64,000 bases of DNA from Ascarosepion bandense (Eukaryota; Mollusca; Cephalopoda; Sepiida; Sepiidae): assembly GCA_037127315.1 (NCBI GenBank), contig JBBBDQ010000310.1, forward strand, positions 5,283,001-5,347,000. Direction: 5' to 3'. Below the pieces are notes generated by a model. It was not told the origin of the DNA. It made no database searches and was given only the letters and a program-made list of their open reading frames with translations. The translations under genes were made by a program, and so were the position numbers. This document shows positions 10,968-22,115 of the stretch, piece by piece (the first letter of the stretch is position 1; every line of letters begins with the position of its first letter).

Positions 10968-11361
10968 CGGCTATATTGAACCAGAAAGTTTTTCTTGTCA
11001 GAATCCATCTTGCACCATTTATCCATGCATTGAATACTGTTGCCATGTCTGGTCGAATGCTTCTGCTATACATCTCAAGGTTCTCAATAAAATTAAAAGG
11101 ATCTGCAATATAATCAATCTTGACTTGGCATTTCGGCTTCATTCACTTTTTCACCAATGTGAGATGGCTTCCCTCTGTCTTTTCTACAAATATTTTCATG
11201 GCAACTACTCTGATGAGATTTTTCCCTTGGTACCCTAACCACGTGAATTTAAGCATGATACTAGTTTGGCATCTAGGTCTCACTCTTTTACTGTTGAAAG
11301 GGTTAAATGTAACTGCCACTTACTGTTTCTTCTCACACATCTTGCCATGGAACAACTTTCT
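10968..11361 (+). pseudogene. LINE C-terminal region, plus-strand copy (first part)
   Basis: Translates with frameshifts to CIEYCCHVWSNASAI, then a KVLNKIKRICNII block, then EMASLCLFYKYFHGNYSDEI and SHSFTVERVKCNCH, the post-RT C-terminal part of the same family as 5607-6945. It is interrupted at 11361 by an oppositely oriented LINE tail and appears to resume at 11576. Confidence 0.8.
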
Positions 11362-11575
11362 GTTTTTTTTTTTTTTTTTTTTTTTTTTATAAGCGTTTCA
11401 CCCCGAGCAAGGCATGTCACTGCCACTACTGTGCAGGGGGCTACGTAGAGTGGAGAAAGGCTGGTTAAATATAGGAAATAACAGAGGGTGGGTGATAGGC
11501 GGGTGAGGATACCGAGAATGAGGGTTGGGTAGATGAGAGTGTTGTGAGAATAGTTGGGAGTTAGTGTGATAGGAG
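11362..11575 (-). mobile_element. LINE 3' UTR inserted in another LINE, with poly-T
   Basis: A run of about 27 T (11362-11388) is the poly-A tail of a minus-strand insertion. It is followed by 'gcgtttcaccccgagcaagg' (family 3' end) and about 170 bp of 3' UTR to 11575, where the plus-strand host LINE continues. The long tail suggests this is the youngest element of the cluster. Confidence 0.75.
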
Positions 11576-11755
11576 GTGTCTATTGACCCTACTTGCTTTT
11601 CTGATAGTTACACTCTCCAAAAATTTAAATACAATTCCAATTGCCAAATTCTATCCTCTTGAATCTTCTCCATCTATTATCCTTTCATCAAAATTCCTTG
11701 TATCTATTCTTTTCTCTCACTGTAATGCCCTGTGCACCAGTTACATGATATTTTT
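11576..11755 (+). mobile_element. LINE 3' end, plus-strand copy (second part)
   Basis: 'tgatagttacactctccaaa' followed by 'aatttaaatacaattcc' continues the DSYTLQKFKYN block of the same LINE family. It meets the tail of another minus-strand copy at about 11755, giving a tail-to-tail junction. Confidence 0.65.
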
Positions 11756-12150
11756 TCTAATCATTTTACCCTAAGCAAGGCAGAACTCTCACTGGTATGC
11801 AGTCAGAGAAAAAACATAGTACAAGGGGTGTTGAAGAAAGGATAAGAAATGGATGAGATTCAAGAAAATAGAAGATGGCAGTTGATGTTGCATTTAAACT
11901 TTTGAAGATTGTAGCTATCAGGGAGGCAAGTTAACAGAAACAAGTTCCACAGATGGTAAATACAAGAAAAGAAATTGTTAGAATAGAAGAGGTGGTCACA
12001 TTTGACTATTTCAAGAATAAAACGGTGGGACTGATGTGTCAATCAAGAAGCACAAATTCCTATGGTTGGGGCACCAGGGAAAGAAGCTCATCAAAGCCAT
12101 GAATATATTTGTAGAAAAGACAGAGGGAAGCCACATCATGTCAGTGAGAA
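11756..12150 (-). mobile_element. LINE 3' end and C-terminus, minus strand
   Basis: Begins at its 3' end with 'aatcattttaccctaagcaa', passes through 'gatgttgcatttaaactttt' and 'gaaagaagctcatcaaagcc', and ends at about 12150 in the region complementary to the LCLFYKYF block ('agacagagggaagccacatc'). No intact frame. Confidence 0.78.
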
Positions 12151-12955
12151 AGTTTTTGTTGCTATTGCTGTTGGAAGTTTTCAAGTGATGTCTTTTTTTG
12201 TAAAGTACTTTGTGATTTGTATTAATAGTCTATGATGAAACATTGTTTTTTTTATAAGACCTAAAGGATACATTTACTTAAAACAATTTTAATCATTGAC
12301 ATGAGAAAATAGTCGTATTTTGGTGAGTTATTTCTAAATGAATTGAATGCCATGCATGGCATCCATTTGAAGATTTAGATCTGATGAAATTATTCAAGAA
12401 CATGACTTAATTTTTTTAGGTCAATAAAAGGTTAAATCTGAAAGCAAAGGCAATATTGAAATTACACAGTAAAAACAACGGGGAGGCTCTAACACATGAT
12501 ATGCATGTGCATGGTATGACAGATAGCTAGTCATGTGCAGAATTTCATTATTCATTCAAGTGGCAGAGAGTAACAAGTTCAAATGTATAGATGTTCTTCT
12601 CCGTGATTGCTTCACTGGGGAACAATATACTGTAGAGTGTTTTCTGTCGTAGAGGGAGTCAAACTTGTGGCAATGTATTGCTGAATATTGGCACAGTGTG
12701 TAGCGTGCACCATGAATCAACAAAACGGTGTACAAGCAAGTAGAATGCTTTAAAGTGGGAAAAACAAGAGTAAAAAATGAAAGTCTGGTTTCCCACCAAC
12801 ATTGCACAGAGAACACAACCAGAGGATGGGTGCCTTGATCAGGAAAGACTGATGAAAGATATTATCACAAGTAGTAACAATCCTAGGCATCAGTGATGGA
12901 TAGACACAAGCCAAAGTGCATAATGATTATGAAGAGAATCCCAGTATCCAGTTGT
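12151..12955. other. No recognised feature
   Basis: AT-rich sequence with one minus-strand open stretch at about 12556-12816 that has no recognisable domain, no family match and no splice context. I do not support it as a gene. Confidence 0.55.
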
Positions 12956-12960
12956 AACAG

Positions 12961-13246
12961 GTGATGGCAATGGATATCAGCTTAGAATGAGAGAATTTGA
13001 GACTCGGGTTCAAATTTCAGTTGAATTACTTGCATTCACTTACACACAAATACCCTTGGGAAAGGTATGAATCCATCTCTTCTCTCTGTAGCTATAGGTT
13101 GAATAGCAGGACAGAGTGGAATCTATAGCAACCAGTTTACCATAAAAATAAATGGCAACCTACTACAGGAAAATCTGCCTAATCAGTAATGTCTTGAAAT
13201 AGACATGATCATCAAAGCATGTATCATGTATGGTAATAAACTGACT
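12961..13246 (+). mobile_element. tRNA-derived SINE
   Basis: Carries the degenerate head 'gtgatggcaatggatatcag', the B-box-like 'tcgggttcaaatttcagtt', the 'gggaaaggtatgaatccatc' and 'ctataggttgaatagcagga' blocks and the ending 'aataaactgact'. Several point changes and small deletions mark an older copy. Confidence 0.88.
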
Positions 13247-13727
13247 CCCTGATGGAGAAATGGGTCCATCCCTCAGTGGAATGCAAGAGATAAAGCATGC
13301 AGTAGAAATCCTCTTCATCCCTTATTACCATTTAATTAGTAGTTATCCTGCAAGAAACTGATGCTAAGACTCTTTGAGGATATGAAGGAACCTATTCTGA
13401 CTGTTCCAGGCATGTAATGAAACTGAACAGTGCAACATCATGGTGCTTTGATAAGAGGGAGAGAACTTACTCTTATCTCTTGCCTGTCCGTCTCAATATC
13501 TTTGTAGCCCAAGATAGGAAATTCTCAGTTTAATTTTGACCTAGGGTCAACAAATTTGTCAAAACAGGATGACAATATTATGGCTATAATTGTTTTATCC
13601 AGATTCAATCTATTTAGTTACTTTTCCAGACAAAAATAATTGTATTCTCCAATTTTAGAGAAACCTCTTATCTTTCAACTTAAAAAAATAAATAGCATCC
13701 TTCTGAAAATAGGGTTACATATTTCCT

Positions 13728-14125
13728 TCTGCTGCTCTTGCCTTCAATATATTCTATGAGTGTCAAATTTTCTAAGTCCTCTTTCCTCATGATGTGTGCC
13801 TGTTCTGCCATTCATTTACACAAAGCTCATTAAGTAGATTAATCAACATTTAATTCTGCTGCTTTTGACCTCAATATGTCCTAGTGGCAAATTTTCCAAG
13901 TCCTCTTTCCTCATTATATGTTTCAGTATTTTCAACTGTCCCTTTCTGACATTATGTTCTTTTCATTCCTGTTTTCGTTAAAATGTTGTCACTGCTCATG
14001 TGTTTCATCCATGGTATTCTCAGCATCTTTCTGTAGAACCACATCTTTTGCTTTAAATTTCCTATTCAGTGGAGAAGATTGTCTAGTTGGGTTCAGTTAT
14101 TATGCTAGGTTTTGTAACATTGTGT
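13728..14125 (-). pseudogene. RTE-like LINE C-terminus with internal tandem duplication
   Basis: Minus-strand similarity to the RTE-type C-terminal region at 53.7-53.9 kb and 21.6-21.8 kb ('ttctgtagaaccacatcttt', 'ttgtcactgctcatgtgttt', 'aagtcctctttcctcat'). The block 13728-13800 is repeated at 13855-13925, a tandem duplication of roughly 127-bp period within the remnant. No catalytic motif is present. Confidence 0.65.
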
Positions 14126-14225
14126 AGAAACAGTTCTGGGACATTTAAAATGGCTGAAGAATTAGAGCAAAATTAAAAAATCAAATTTTTATTAGAAGCT
14201 TGGCAAATATGGATTTCAAAGTTAT

Positions 14226-14375
14226 TTGAGACAACAGTTCAGAGTGACTAACCATTTGAGATGACTGTTCAGATTGACTAACCATTCCACACAATAGTTC
14301 AGGGTGACTAACTATTCCAGATGACGGTACAGGGTGACTAAACATTCTAGACAAGGGTTCAGGGTGACTGCTGCT
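14226..14375. repeat. 30-bp minisatellite, 5 diverged units
   Basis: Units contain 'acagttcagagtgactaacc' preceded by ttgaga/tccaga. They differ by 3-6 bases each, and the last grades into 'gggtgactgctgct'. Diverged, so older or less homogenised than the array at 3.5 kb. Confidence 0.9.
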
Positions 14376-14510
14376 TAGTTATTGCTTGCCACATTTCTAA
14401 GTTCTACTGAGTCCAAGTCTGTATTACTCAGCCCAGGGATTGAACTCACAATTACTATATCACCAAATTCAAGAAACATTGCTTTAATCTACTAAGCTAC
14501 TGTTCTGAAA
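14376..14510 (-). repeat. tRNA-like head of composite repeat
   Basis: Minus strand reads CAGTAGCTTAGTAGATTAAA (A-box-like) and, about 40 bp on, TGTGAGTTCAATCCCTG (B-box-like). The same B-box segment is shared with the copies at 8.5, 21.5, 23.4 and 54.8 kb. Likely a SINE head, not a functional tRNA. Confidence 0.55.
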
Positions 14511-15087
14511 TTCGCTGAAACTTAACTATTGGCCAAAATGCTTTCATAAGAATCAAGACAAGGATAATAATCTGTATGTAAATAAATCCTCATCCCCAAA
14601 AGTCAGACACAAACTAACGGCAATCTTTTTGAATAGAATAAATAAAAACTAAACATTCTTAATATCTTAATAAAACCAGAACAAACCTTTTGACCCACAA
14701 ATCTATGTAAAAAAGATTCTCTCTTGTACAAACAAAAAACATTTCTGTTCTGCATATTCTTGCAACTTTAAATTTTAAAATATATTGATTTCTGATGTTG
14801 CTCCTCCAATTAATTTCCATGCAATGATTTATTATCAGCTTTCATTACAACATTATTTAATGGGTTGTTCAAGATATATCTCTTGAAGTGGCTTTGAAGA
14901 GGAGTAAGGCAGTTGCAAAATAGCCAAATATTTCAGTAAAGTTACTTCATAAACTAAATGTTTGACGTACACTTGTACAATTAAGAAAGTATAGTTTAAT
15001 TTGTCATTTGCACAGTTGAATAATTTTAGGGAAGAAAATTTACTGTCTTTACCTGCCATATGTAAAGATGCATATGTGTGTATATAT

Positions 15088-15292
15088 GATAGAATAAGTA
15101 AAGAACAAGTAGAAAAAGTGTCTTTAATCTAACATGTTTCACTTTATTAAGCTTCTCCAGAGATTTGTTAACAAGGCAAAAACCTAAAGATTTTTGAGTC
15201 TTGTGTCTTGCAAACAAATCTCTGGAGAAGCTTAATAAAGTAAAGCATTTTAGATTAAAGACACTTCTTACTTGTTCTTTACTTATCCTATC
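15088..15292. mobile_element. Foldback element with about 80-bp near-perfect arms
   Basis: Positions 15088-15169 are the near-exact reverse complement of 15213-15292, with a 43-bp loop. Both arms carry 'attaagcttctccagagatt' or its complement. Only a handful of mismatches were counted. The frame that appears to run through it is not a gene. A MITE or snapback structure is the simplest reading. Confidence 0.9.
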
Positions 15293-15302
15293 ATTGTCAA
15301 AT

Positions 15303-15358
15303 TTTAATCCATATATTCAATTCACATATATAATCCATATATTCAATTCACATATATA
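15303..15358. repeat. Tandem duplication, 28-bp unit x2
   Basis: 'aatccatatattcaattcac' plus 'atatat' occurs twice in direct succession between two hairpin elements. Confidence 0.85.
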
Positions 15359-15370
15359 AAAACATACAGA

Positions 15371-15465
15371 ATTAATGTGGAGAAGTTTGTCACTTAACCA
15401 AGCATAGTTATGCTGACTTTGAATGTTCCTGAAGAGATTATTGTGACAAACTTCTCCACATTAAT
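15371..15465. repeat. Hairpin with 22-bp perfect arms
   Basis: 15371-15392 starts attaatgtggagaagtttgt and is the exact reverse complement of 15444-15465; loop 51 bp. It lies 80 bp downstream of the larger foldback and shares the 'gagaag' word with it, but is otherwise distinct. Confidence 0.9.
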
Positions 15466-16359
15466 CCTATTAATGCTGAATCTCTATCTTGATATCAATC
15501 ACTTTATGACAAAAAACCTGCTTGCCAAAACATGTTTTTATCAGTAAACCACTGAAAAAACAGCAATCTTAGCTCTAAGTATCATCACAACTCAACATTA
15601 TAACTTTTTATGTCCGTGTGTGTGTCTATATGGGCAGCAATCCTTTTATACAAGTTTCATTAAATAAAACTTATAAGAAACTGCGGTTAAGTTTTTAATT
15701 TAGTCTTTCTTGTGTTCTTTTATAATTTTCTTTTCTGGTAGTAAATTATGTAGAAACTCCCCAAGACTAACTATGGTCTGTTCAGTATGGTTGCAGTATA
15801 AATCACTAGTAGAAGTTTTGATTGAATGGGTGTCAGATTAATATTTTTGATTGAATTCATGTTTAACAAAACTCTAAAAGGAAAGATTTGTGGATCGATG
15901 TTGATATGGACTTTTCTCCTTGTTTTGGTGTGAGGAACCTGCCACAAAGTTTACAAAAGTATTTCTGATACCAGAAATCAGGAAAATGACTTGAAAAAGA
16001 AAAAATAAATTAGAAATCTTTATCAATGAACTTTTGTTTTTTTTTAACCAAAGTTTTTTTTATTGAAAATTGATGCCGAAATACATTAAATTTATGTATA
16101 TATGTACACAATTATACAAGCATACATACTCCTTTATCTATAGATTTAGCTATTATTGTAGACCCAGGTTACTCATCTCAAAACTCTGGTGTTTACATCA
16201 CATAATCATAACTCAGTAAAATAAAAGTGAAGCTCATAATGACTGACTTACACAGAGGCATATAAAAGCAGCAATCTAAAGTCAAATTTCTCTAGTAGCT
16301 GGCCCACTATGGGTGAAGGAAGACTGGGAATTTGATGCCATTCCAGCAACCTGACTGAT

Positions 16360-16800
16360 GTCAATGCCACCAACCACTACTATTGCTACCACACTGCTAC
16401 CTTAACCATTCTTTTCAGGACAAAAGCAACTGTCTTTTTCAGGACAATAAACTGGTCTTTACTTAAATTACTCCAACTGCCCTTTTAAGGGCAAGAAAGT
16501 CATCTTACTGCGCTATGCACCAGTTCGATGCAATGATGCAGCAACTTCCAATGTAGAGCCCAGTTTGACCCAGTGGCAACTCAGTGACTTCCAGTGTAGC
16601 AACCAGCCCTGTTCAAACTGGCAGCAGTCTTTAGTATAGCAACCCTATTTCAACTCTAGACTAATCAATCATTGACTGCTTATGCAATCTACATGTCTCA
16701 TCAGACAACACAGTCTAATCCACATGACTGCAGCAACACCTCATGAACCAATAACAGTCAACCTGGACTAACAACCCAGACCACATTCCTGGACTTATAC
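16360..16800. repeat. Dispersed repeat, copy A
   Basis: Shares with 18790-19290, in the same order and orientation, the blocks 'caactg(c)ccttttnagggc', 'gcaacttccagngtag', 'tgactgcttatgcaatctac' and 'cagcaacacc/cagtctatgcc'. Divergence is high. No coding content was recognised. Confidence 0.6.
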
Positions 16801-17105
16801 AAACAAGTACACAAATGTGCACACACACACACAGCTTTTTTTCATTTTTGTGACATTTCCGGTATGATCGCTACATTTTAATGGTACTTCTCAAAGCTTC
16901 ACCCAACCTGATGTCACTAGAAGTAAATTAATTTCTGAGCTAACCCCCACCTCCCTTTTTTTGTAATATTCTGACTTAAATTAAATCATTTGATATTTCA
17001 CAATCTGAAGAGATGGGTAGTCACTCACCTGTTGAAATAAATCAAGATTTATAATAGCTTTAATTAAATATGTTTAAATATATATAATTTAAATTTATCT
17101 CTCTC

Positions 17106-17109
<4 letters not shown>

Positions 17110-17150
<41 letters not shown>
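17110..17150. repeat. (TA)n microsatellite
   Basis: About 20 TA units, followed by a TG/CA-rich flank to about 17200. Confidence 0.95.
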
Positions 17151-18009
17151 GCGTGTACACAAATGTACAAATGCACATATGTATGTGTGTGTGTATGCAT
17201 TCCGAACATGGTAAGTACTTGTTGCCATATACATACACACAGGGTAAGTTTATTTTAAAACTAAGCCTTTGGACAAGTCGAGATAATTGTGACATAATAT
17301 CATAAAACTAAACAGAAAATATTTTACTTTAATATTTTGATTCCATTCGAGAAAATGCAATTAAAATCAAGTTAATATCTGAGATTGTTGTGGTGTTAAC
17401 TGAAATAAATAGCCAGGCCAAATTTTCAAGCTAAGAAATAAAGTGTATGTAAATCAATTTAAAACTGCAGCTTAATATTTCTTTAAAATACTAGAAAATA
17501 TAAACATAAAATATTAGACATAATTGTTATAAGAAATAACGTGCTTTACAAATTTTACTTCAAAATAAATTATTTTCATGAACTTAAAAAAGGCAATATT
17601 GATGTATCGCAGGTTATGTTAAAAAAAGATAAAATAAAAAACAATTTTTAGTTCATTTTTCTTTCCAAAATAATTTTTTCACAAGGAATTCAGTTAAAGG
17701 AAAACCATTCATAAATCATAAAAAACCTAATTTATTTTATGTATTTATTTTATTTCAGAGAATAAACTGAAAGACATTGATTTCACATTTTATTTTTAAT
17801 GACCCATGAGTGTTTGCCCGTACACAGTTATATCAGCGTGCATTTTGTTTTTATTTTTATAGTTAGTTTTTAAGAAACAGAGTACGATGGGTAAATTATC
17901 GCTATTTTATATATATTTTTTTAATTTCATGCATGTGCATTCCTTGCTTTTGATTTTCTCAGTGGCATAGTACATTAGGATTGGTTAAGCCCCTTCTATA
18001 AGAAGGGTG

Positions 18010-18795
18010 AGCACCATGACACAATTCACTTTGTCAGAAATTTGGAAATGGCATGTACTTACTGCTTGGCATTTGAACTGGAAACTCCAATACAAACATT
18101 TCAGAGCGTTTGGGTGTCAATCTGAAGACACTACAGAGAATTTGGAAAGAGTCGGATGAGTTTGTTGATGATTAAAAAGGTATAGCATCTTGGAAAACTC
18201 ACTGATTGTTCTCAATAGAAATGACTCTCGGATTTATTGGTCAGATACAGGCTATGATTAACAATGGTCCATTCAAGTCAGTAAAGTCCATAGCCAAGGA
18301 TACAGCAGTTTTTGAGTTTCTTATCAGGCAGCTAGTGCATGAAGACATTTGGTATTTCTCATACAAAATAAAAAAGTGCCAATTTTTATCCCAAGCCAAG
18401 AAGGACAAGAGGAAAGAGTATGCTACAAAGCTTTTGAACAAAGTCAAGCATTTCTCCCAACCAAACATGATTTGATTTTTCTCAGATGAGAAAAAATTTA
18501 TGCCAAGATGGTAAGCACAGAGCAAGAGTTGGCTTGCTGTGTCCCCAAAAGATTTACCAAAAATGATGAAAATCAAATAACTAGTCAACATCATGGGGTT
18601 TGGAGTGATCACTAGTGATGGCAATGTTATGTTTCCATTTATCTTCCCACAGAGCCTCAAACTCAACATGGAGGCCTACATCAGGTGCATTGAGAAAGTA
18701 GTGCAGGTAGGTCATGAGAGTAGCTGCTAGAAGCACAAGGAGGAGAACCCAGTCATAGCTGTCAGACAATTTCTGCAATCACATCATCCCTGATG
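18010..18795 (+). pseudogene. Tc1/mariner-superfamily transposase, broken
   Basis: The 5' part encodes a helix-turn-helix-like segment (FQSVWVSI in shifted frame, matching NISECLGVNL of the relic at 57.5 kb). It is followed by KSVKSIAKDTAVFEFLIRQL, a KRKEYATKLLNKVKH block, an FFSDEKKFMPRW block (first catalytic Asp region), and FGVITSDGNVMFPFIFPQSL. Stops at TGA 18474-18476 and later, plus frameshifts, inactivate it. The second Asp block is lost where a dispersed repeat begins at about 18800. It would have cut and pasted its own element at TA sites. The family shares the FGVITSDGN..PPFIFP hallmark with 57.6 kb. Confidence 0.8.
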
Positions 18796-18799
18796 CCTT

Positions 18800-19290
18800 C
18801 AACTATTCCAACTGCTACCACACCTGCTGATGCTTTCTACCACAACTGTCCTTTTCAGGGTGACAAAGCAACTGTTCTTTTTTGAATAACCAACAAGTCT
18901 TTCCTCTAATCACTACAACTGCCCTTTTTATGGCAGCAAAGTCTATCTTCATGAGATATGCACTAACCCAATGCAGCAACTTCCAGAGAACAGTTCAGAT
19001 CAACATAACAGTGACCTCCAGTGTAGCCACCTTACTGGATCAACTACTGACTGCTAACGAAGTCTACATGCCAGTTACATAGAGTGAATTGCTTTTTGAC
19101 AGCACAGTCTATGCCACCCAACTACAGTAAATATGTAGTGGACTAATCCCATCTGCCCAGTACAGCAAATGACTAGCAACTCAGGCCCAATTTTGTGACC
19201 TACATATTGTTAACTGCATGCACTGATGACTCAAGCCTACATGCAGCGGACACCACTCAATCAACAACTGCCCGTGGCAACCTAAGAGAT
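18800..19290. repeat. Dispersed repeat, copy B
   Basis: Counterpart of 16360-16800 (see there). It begins at the point where similarity to the mariner transposase ends, so it may have replaced or deleted the transposase 3' half. Confidence 0.6.
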
Positions 19291-19559
19291 CACTTTGAAC
19301 TGTAAAATAACACAAATAAAAGTTGTTGGACTAAGGTAACATTTTCACATCTTGTTTTTTGTCATTCTTGTCTTTCAGGTGTCACTTCACAATTTCTTAA
19401 AAGTCTGTAGAGTCAGTTACCATAATCAACCTGTAACAGTGGCAAGATTAATAAAGAAACTTTGTTGGATATTAGTTATAAGGGGAATGATGTTAAACTA
19501 AAAAAAAAATAAAAAAATAGAGGCCCAGAACACTAACATTTACTCAAAACGCAGAAACT

Positions 19560-20160
19560 GAGACAGGAAAATACCTAATTCATAAAGTAGTTCCAACTGT
19601 AAGTACCACTGGTGGTGTTCTAACAGTAGAAGCTTTTAGTATTTTGGAAGAATTTGATAGTATAGACAGTCTTAAGGTTGTTCTTCTGAACAAAAATATA
19701 AATACTAGATGTAAAGCAGGCCTTGTAATTGCTCTGGAGAAGTTCCATTGAAAATGACATACAGTTGACCTCGCATTCAGAGCTGTTTTTAAATATGTTG
19801 CCGATACAAGAACCTGACTGTTTTTACAAGCCCACTAGGTAAATTGTGTGAAAGGGTCTATCATGATTAGCCACAAGCAGAAATTATGAAAATGATTGGC
19901 CCCATTGATAACATTAGTCAGAATTAATCTATCTCAAAATGAAATTTGTGAACTTGCAACCACTGTAAAGATTTTAGAATATGAAATTCAAGCATCTCTT
20001 ATAAATAACACAAAATTAGAGTTGCCTGATTTTCCTTCATATACTCCAAGTGTAAAAAAAGCAGTGAAATTAACATTTGAAACTTTTCATATTGTTTATG
20101 GATTTGAAGCAAGAGACACACATTCTTCCAAAAACCTAGTCATCAACTAAGACCTTTTGT
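19560..20160 (+). pseudogene. Decayed transposon-like coding remnant, family unassigned
   Basis: Plus-strand frames connected by frameshifts: VPTVSTTGGVLTVEAF, then RCKAGLVIALEKFH, LAFRAVFKYVADTRT, PLGKLCERVY (shifted frame), then a longer open stretch 19896-20147 including NEICELATTVKILEYEIQ. The FRAVFKYV..PLGKLCE arrangement resembles a protein repeated in invertebrate genomes with no settled function, which I take to be transposon-derived. Recognition is from memory, so the family call is weak. Multiple stops exclude function. Confidence 0.4.
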
Positions 20161-20499
20161 TTCTAAAGGTTCCTACACTGAAAAGTTTCATATGATTATA
20201 TAAATATTTGGATTGAATGAGTTTTTATGCAAGATTTATTTATTAAAAAGGCAATCTTTTTTTTATTTACTGCTGAAGTAACATTTTTCAATAATATAAT
20301 TGCCAAAATGAATGATTTTTTAAATGTATTTTCAATACCAAAGTTTGGTTTCATTTTCTCAAAAAGGGTTGAAAGCTAAAAATTTGTAGGGAGATTTTAC
20401 CTCATCAATTTCCAACTATCTAGATTTATCCAAGGTTAATTTTAGCAAAAAAATATATTACATATATATGTATGTACACAAATATATAATGTACACTAA

Positions 20500-20542
<43 letters not shown>

Positions 20543-20545
20543 TTA
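20500..20545. repeat. (TA)n(TG)n microsatellite
   Basis: TA repeats passing into TGTGTGTG. Confidence 0.93.
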
Positions 20546-21334
20546 CATGTACCCAAATGCACACACCTATATAAAACAAATAGATGCACTTCTGTCTGTT
20601 CACCTGAAACTTTCATTGTAAAGTATAGATTCATGACAAGTAATTAACTTCTTTCCCGTTTTGATAGTTTTCTCTATTGTGAATCTTATTCACTAATAAC
20701 CGATTTATTAACTTTACTTTTTCAGAAATCTCTAATGGGAATCATAGTGGAATGTATTAAATTAATCAATAACTTTTTCTCATTGTCCAGTAGATAATAG
20801 AAGTCAAGATAAATGTGGAGAGAGAACTAATCTTCCAATTAATGAGCTGTGCACCAATTAATATTTGTTACTACAGTTAAATAATAATGGAACTGTGATT
20901 TGGTACAAAATGGGCCTTTCTGTTGATACACTGAACTACAAGACATTAATTCAAGTTCTACATTTAATCAGCAGAATGTGACTGCTGGATGTATCTTATC
21001 AGAAATATTCTGAAAATTGTTCTGTGATCAGAGCTCTGAGCTGATTATAAAGGTTTCCTAATTAGTAGGATTTTCTGATATTTAATTTGGTTGTATATAA
21101 ATGTTGTATAAATGGTAAATATACACAACAAGTTGGAAGTTTTTTTGAACATGTTTTGTTTATCAATTGGCAAAAAATTCTTCTGATGATGGTGATTAAA
21201 ACATGTCAAAATGAATGCTTTTCAAATTGACTTGTATTCCACTGAGTTCTCATCCACAGTTTACTCACTGTACATACAGTCACACCTCACTTATATCTTT
21301 AATGAAAACCCTAGACTTAAAACCTGTTATATTT

Positions 21335-21570
21335 GTACCTCTATACTTCTGAGATGAGGTAGTATTTATATTATTTACACTGTTGTACTCATCTTTATTG
21401 CCATTTTTATATTTTGTCTGGTGCTAGGAATTACAAACTAAACCTTTTAACTGGGGTATATCATTCTATGTGCAATGCCACTTTGGATCCCTTTAACCCG
21501 ACTCTCTAAGTTATTTGTTCACCAGCTAGCTATTGAACTCACAACTCTTAAGACACTGGAACTAACTAAT
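21335..21570. mobile_element. Foldback/tRNA-like composite, left part
   Basis: 'gagatgaggtagtatttata', 'gttgtactcatctttattgc' and 'ggtgctaggaattacaaac' match the left arm and adjoining block at 23.0-23.25 kb. The right part is the complement of GTGAGTTCAATAGCTAGC, the tRNA-like B-box region. It abuts the RTE remnant to its right. Confidence 0.65.
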
Positions 21571-21599
21571 GCCAATATCCAGTGGGCCATGTGTCCCTG

Positions 21600-22115
21600 A
21601 GGATATCAATGTATGAATTTTTCTTTGTCTTTATCCAACATGTGAGTATTACATTCTCTAAGCCCTCCTTCCTCATTACACATCTCAGAAACTTAAGCTG
21701 TCTCTTTATGATGTTAATTATAAGTTTCATTTTTGTTTTCATTCTCTCCAAAACATTGTCATTGCTCACATGTTCAGTTTATGGTATGCTTAGTATCTTT
21801 CTGTAGAACCACGTTTCTGTTGCTTAGAGTCTTTCCTTCATGTTTGACAAGATTGTCCAGCATTCATTGCCACATAGGACGATAGATCATGTAACAGTTC
21901 AGTACTCTTTTCTTTGTTACTAGTAAAATTCTCCTGTCTCAGAACTCTATACAGCTTTTAGAATGCATCCTTGGCCATGCCAATATGCCTTCAGATCCCA
22001 GTGTTGCACTTTCTGTCCTCTGTTAGAACACTTCCCAGGTATATAAGTTTCTGTACCTGCTTGATTTTGGTATCCCTGGCCTGCAGCTGATGTTTAGAGT
22101 TCCTCTTTTTGCTGA
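21600..22115 (-). pseudogene. RTE-like LINE reverse transcriptase C-terminus
   Basis: Minus strand encodes SNDNVLERMKTKMKLIINI and RQLKFLRCVMRKEGLENVIL. These are the C-terminal hallmarks also seen at 53.5-54.0 kb (RMLRISWTEHVSNDEVL, then ENQILTGRIGEKK) and 44.3 kb (KFLRNMRKEGLENLTL). Upstream the complement of 'cctctttttgctgatg' matches the post-RT KKR-containing block at 54.45 kb. Frames are broken repeatedly; the RT catalytic region is absent. Confidence 0.82.

Noticed and set aside
12556..12816. Minus-strand 86-codon frame
   Set aside because: No motif, no family, no neighbouring signals; length is expected by chance in this much sequence.
17740..17803. Terminal exon after 'tttattttatttcag'
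   Set aside because: AT-rich tract makes such acceptors frequent; the 12-codon peptide is uninformative.
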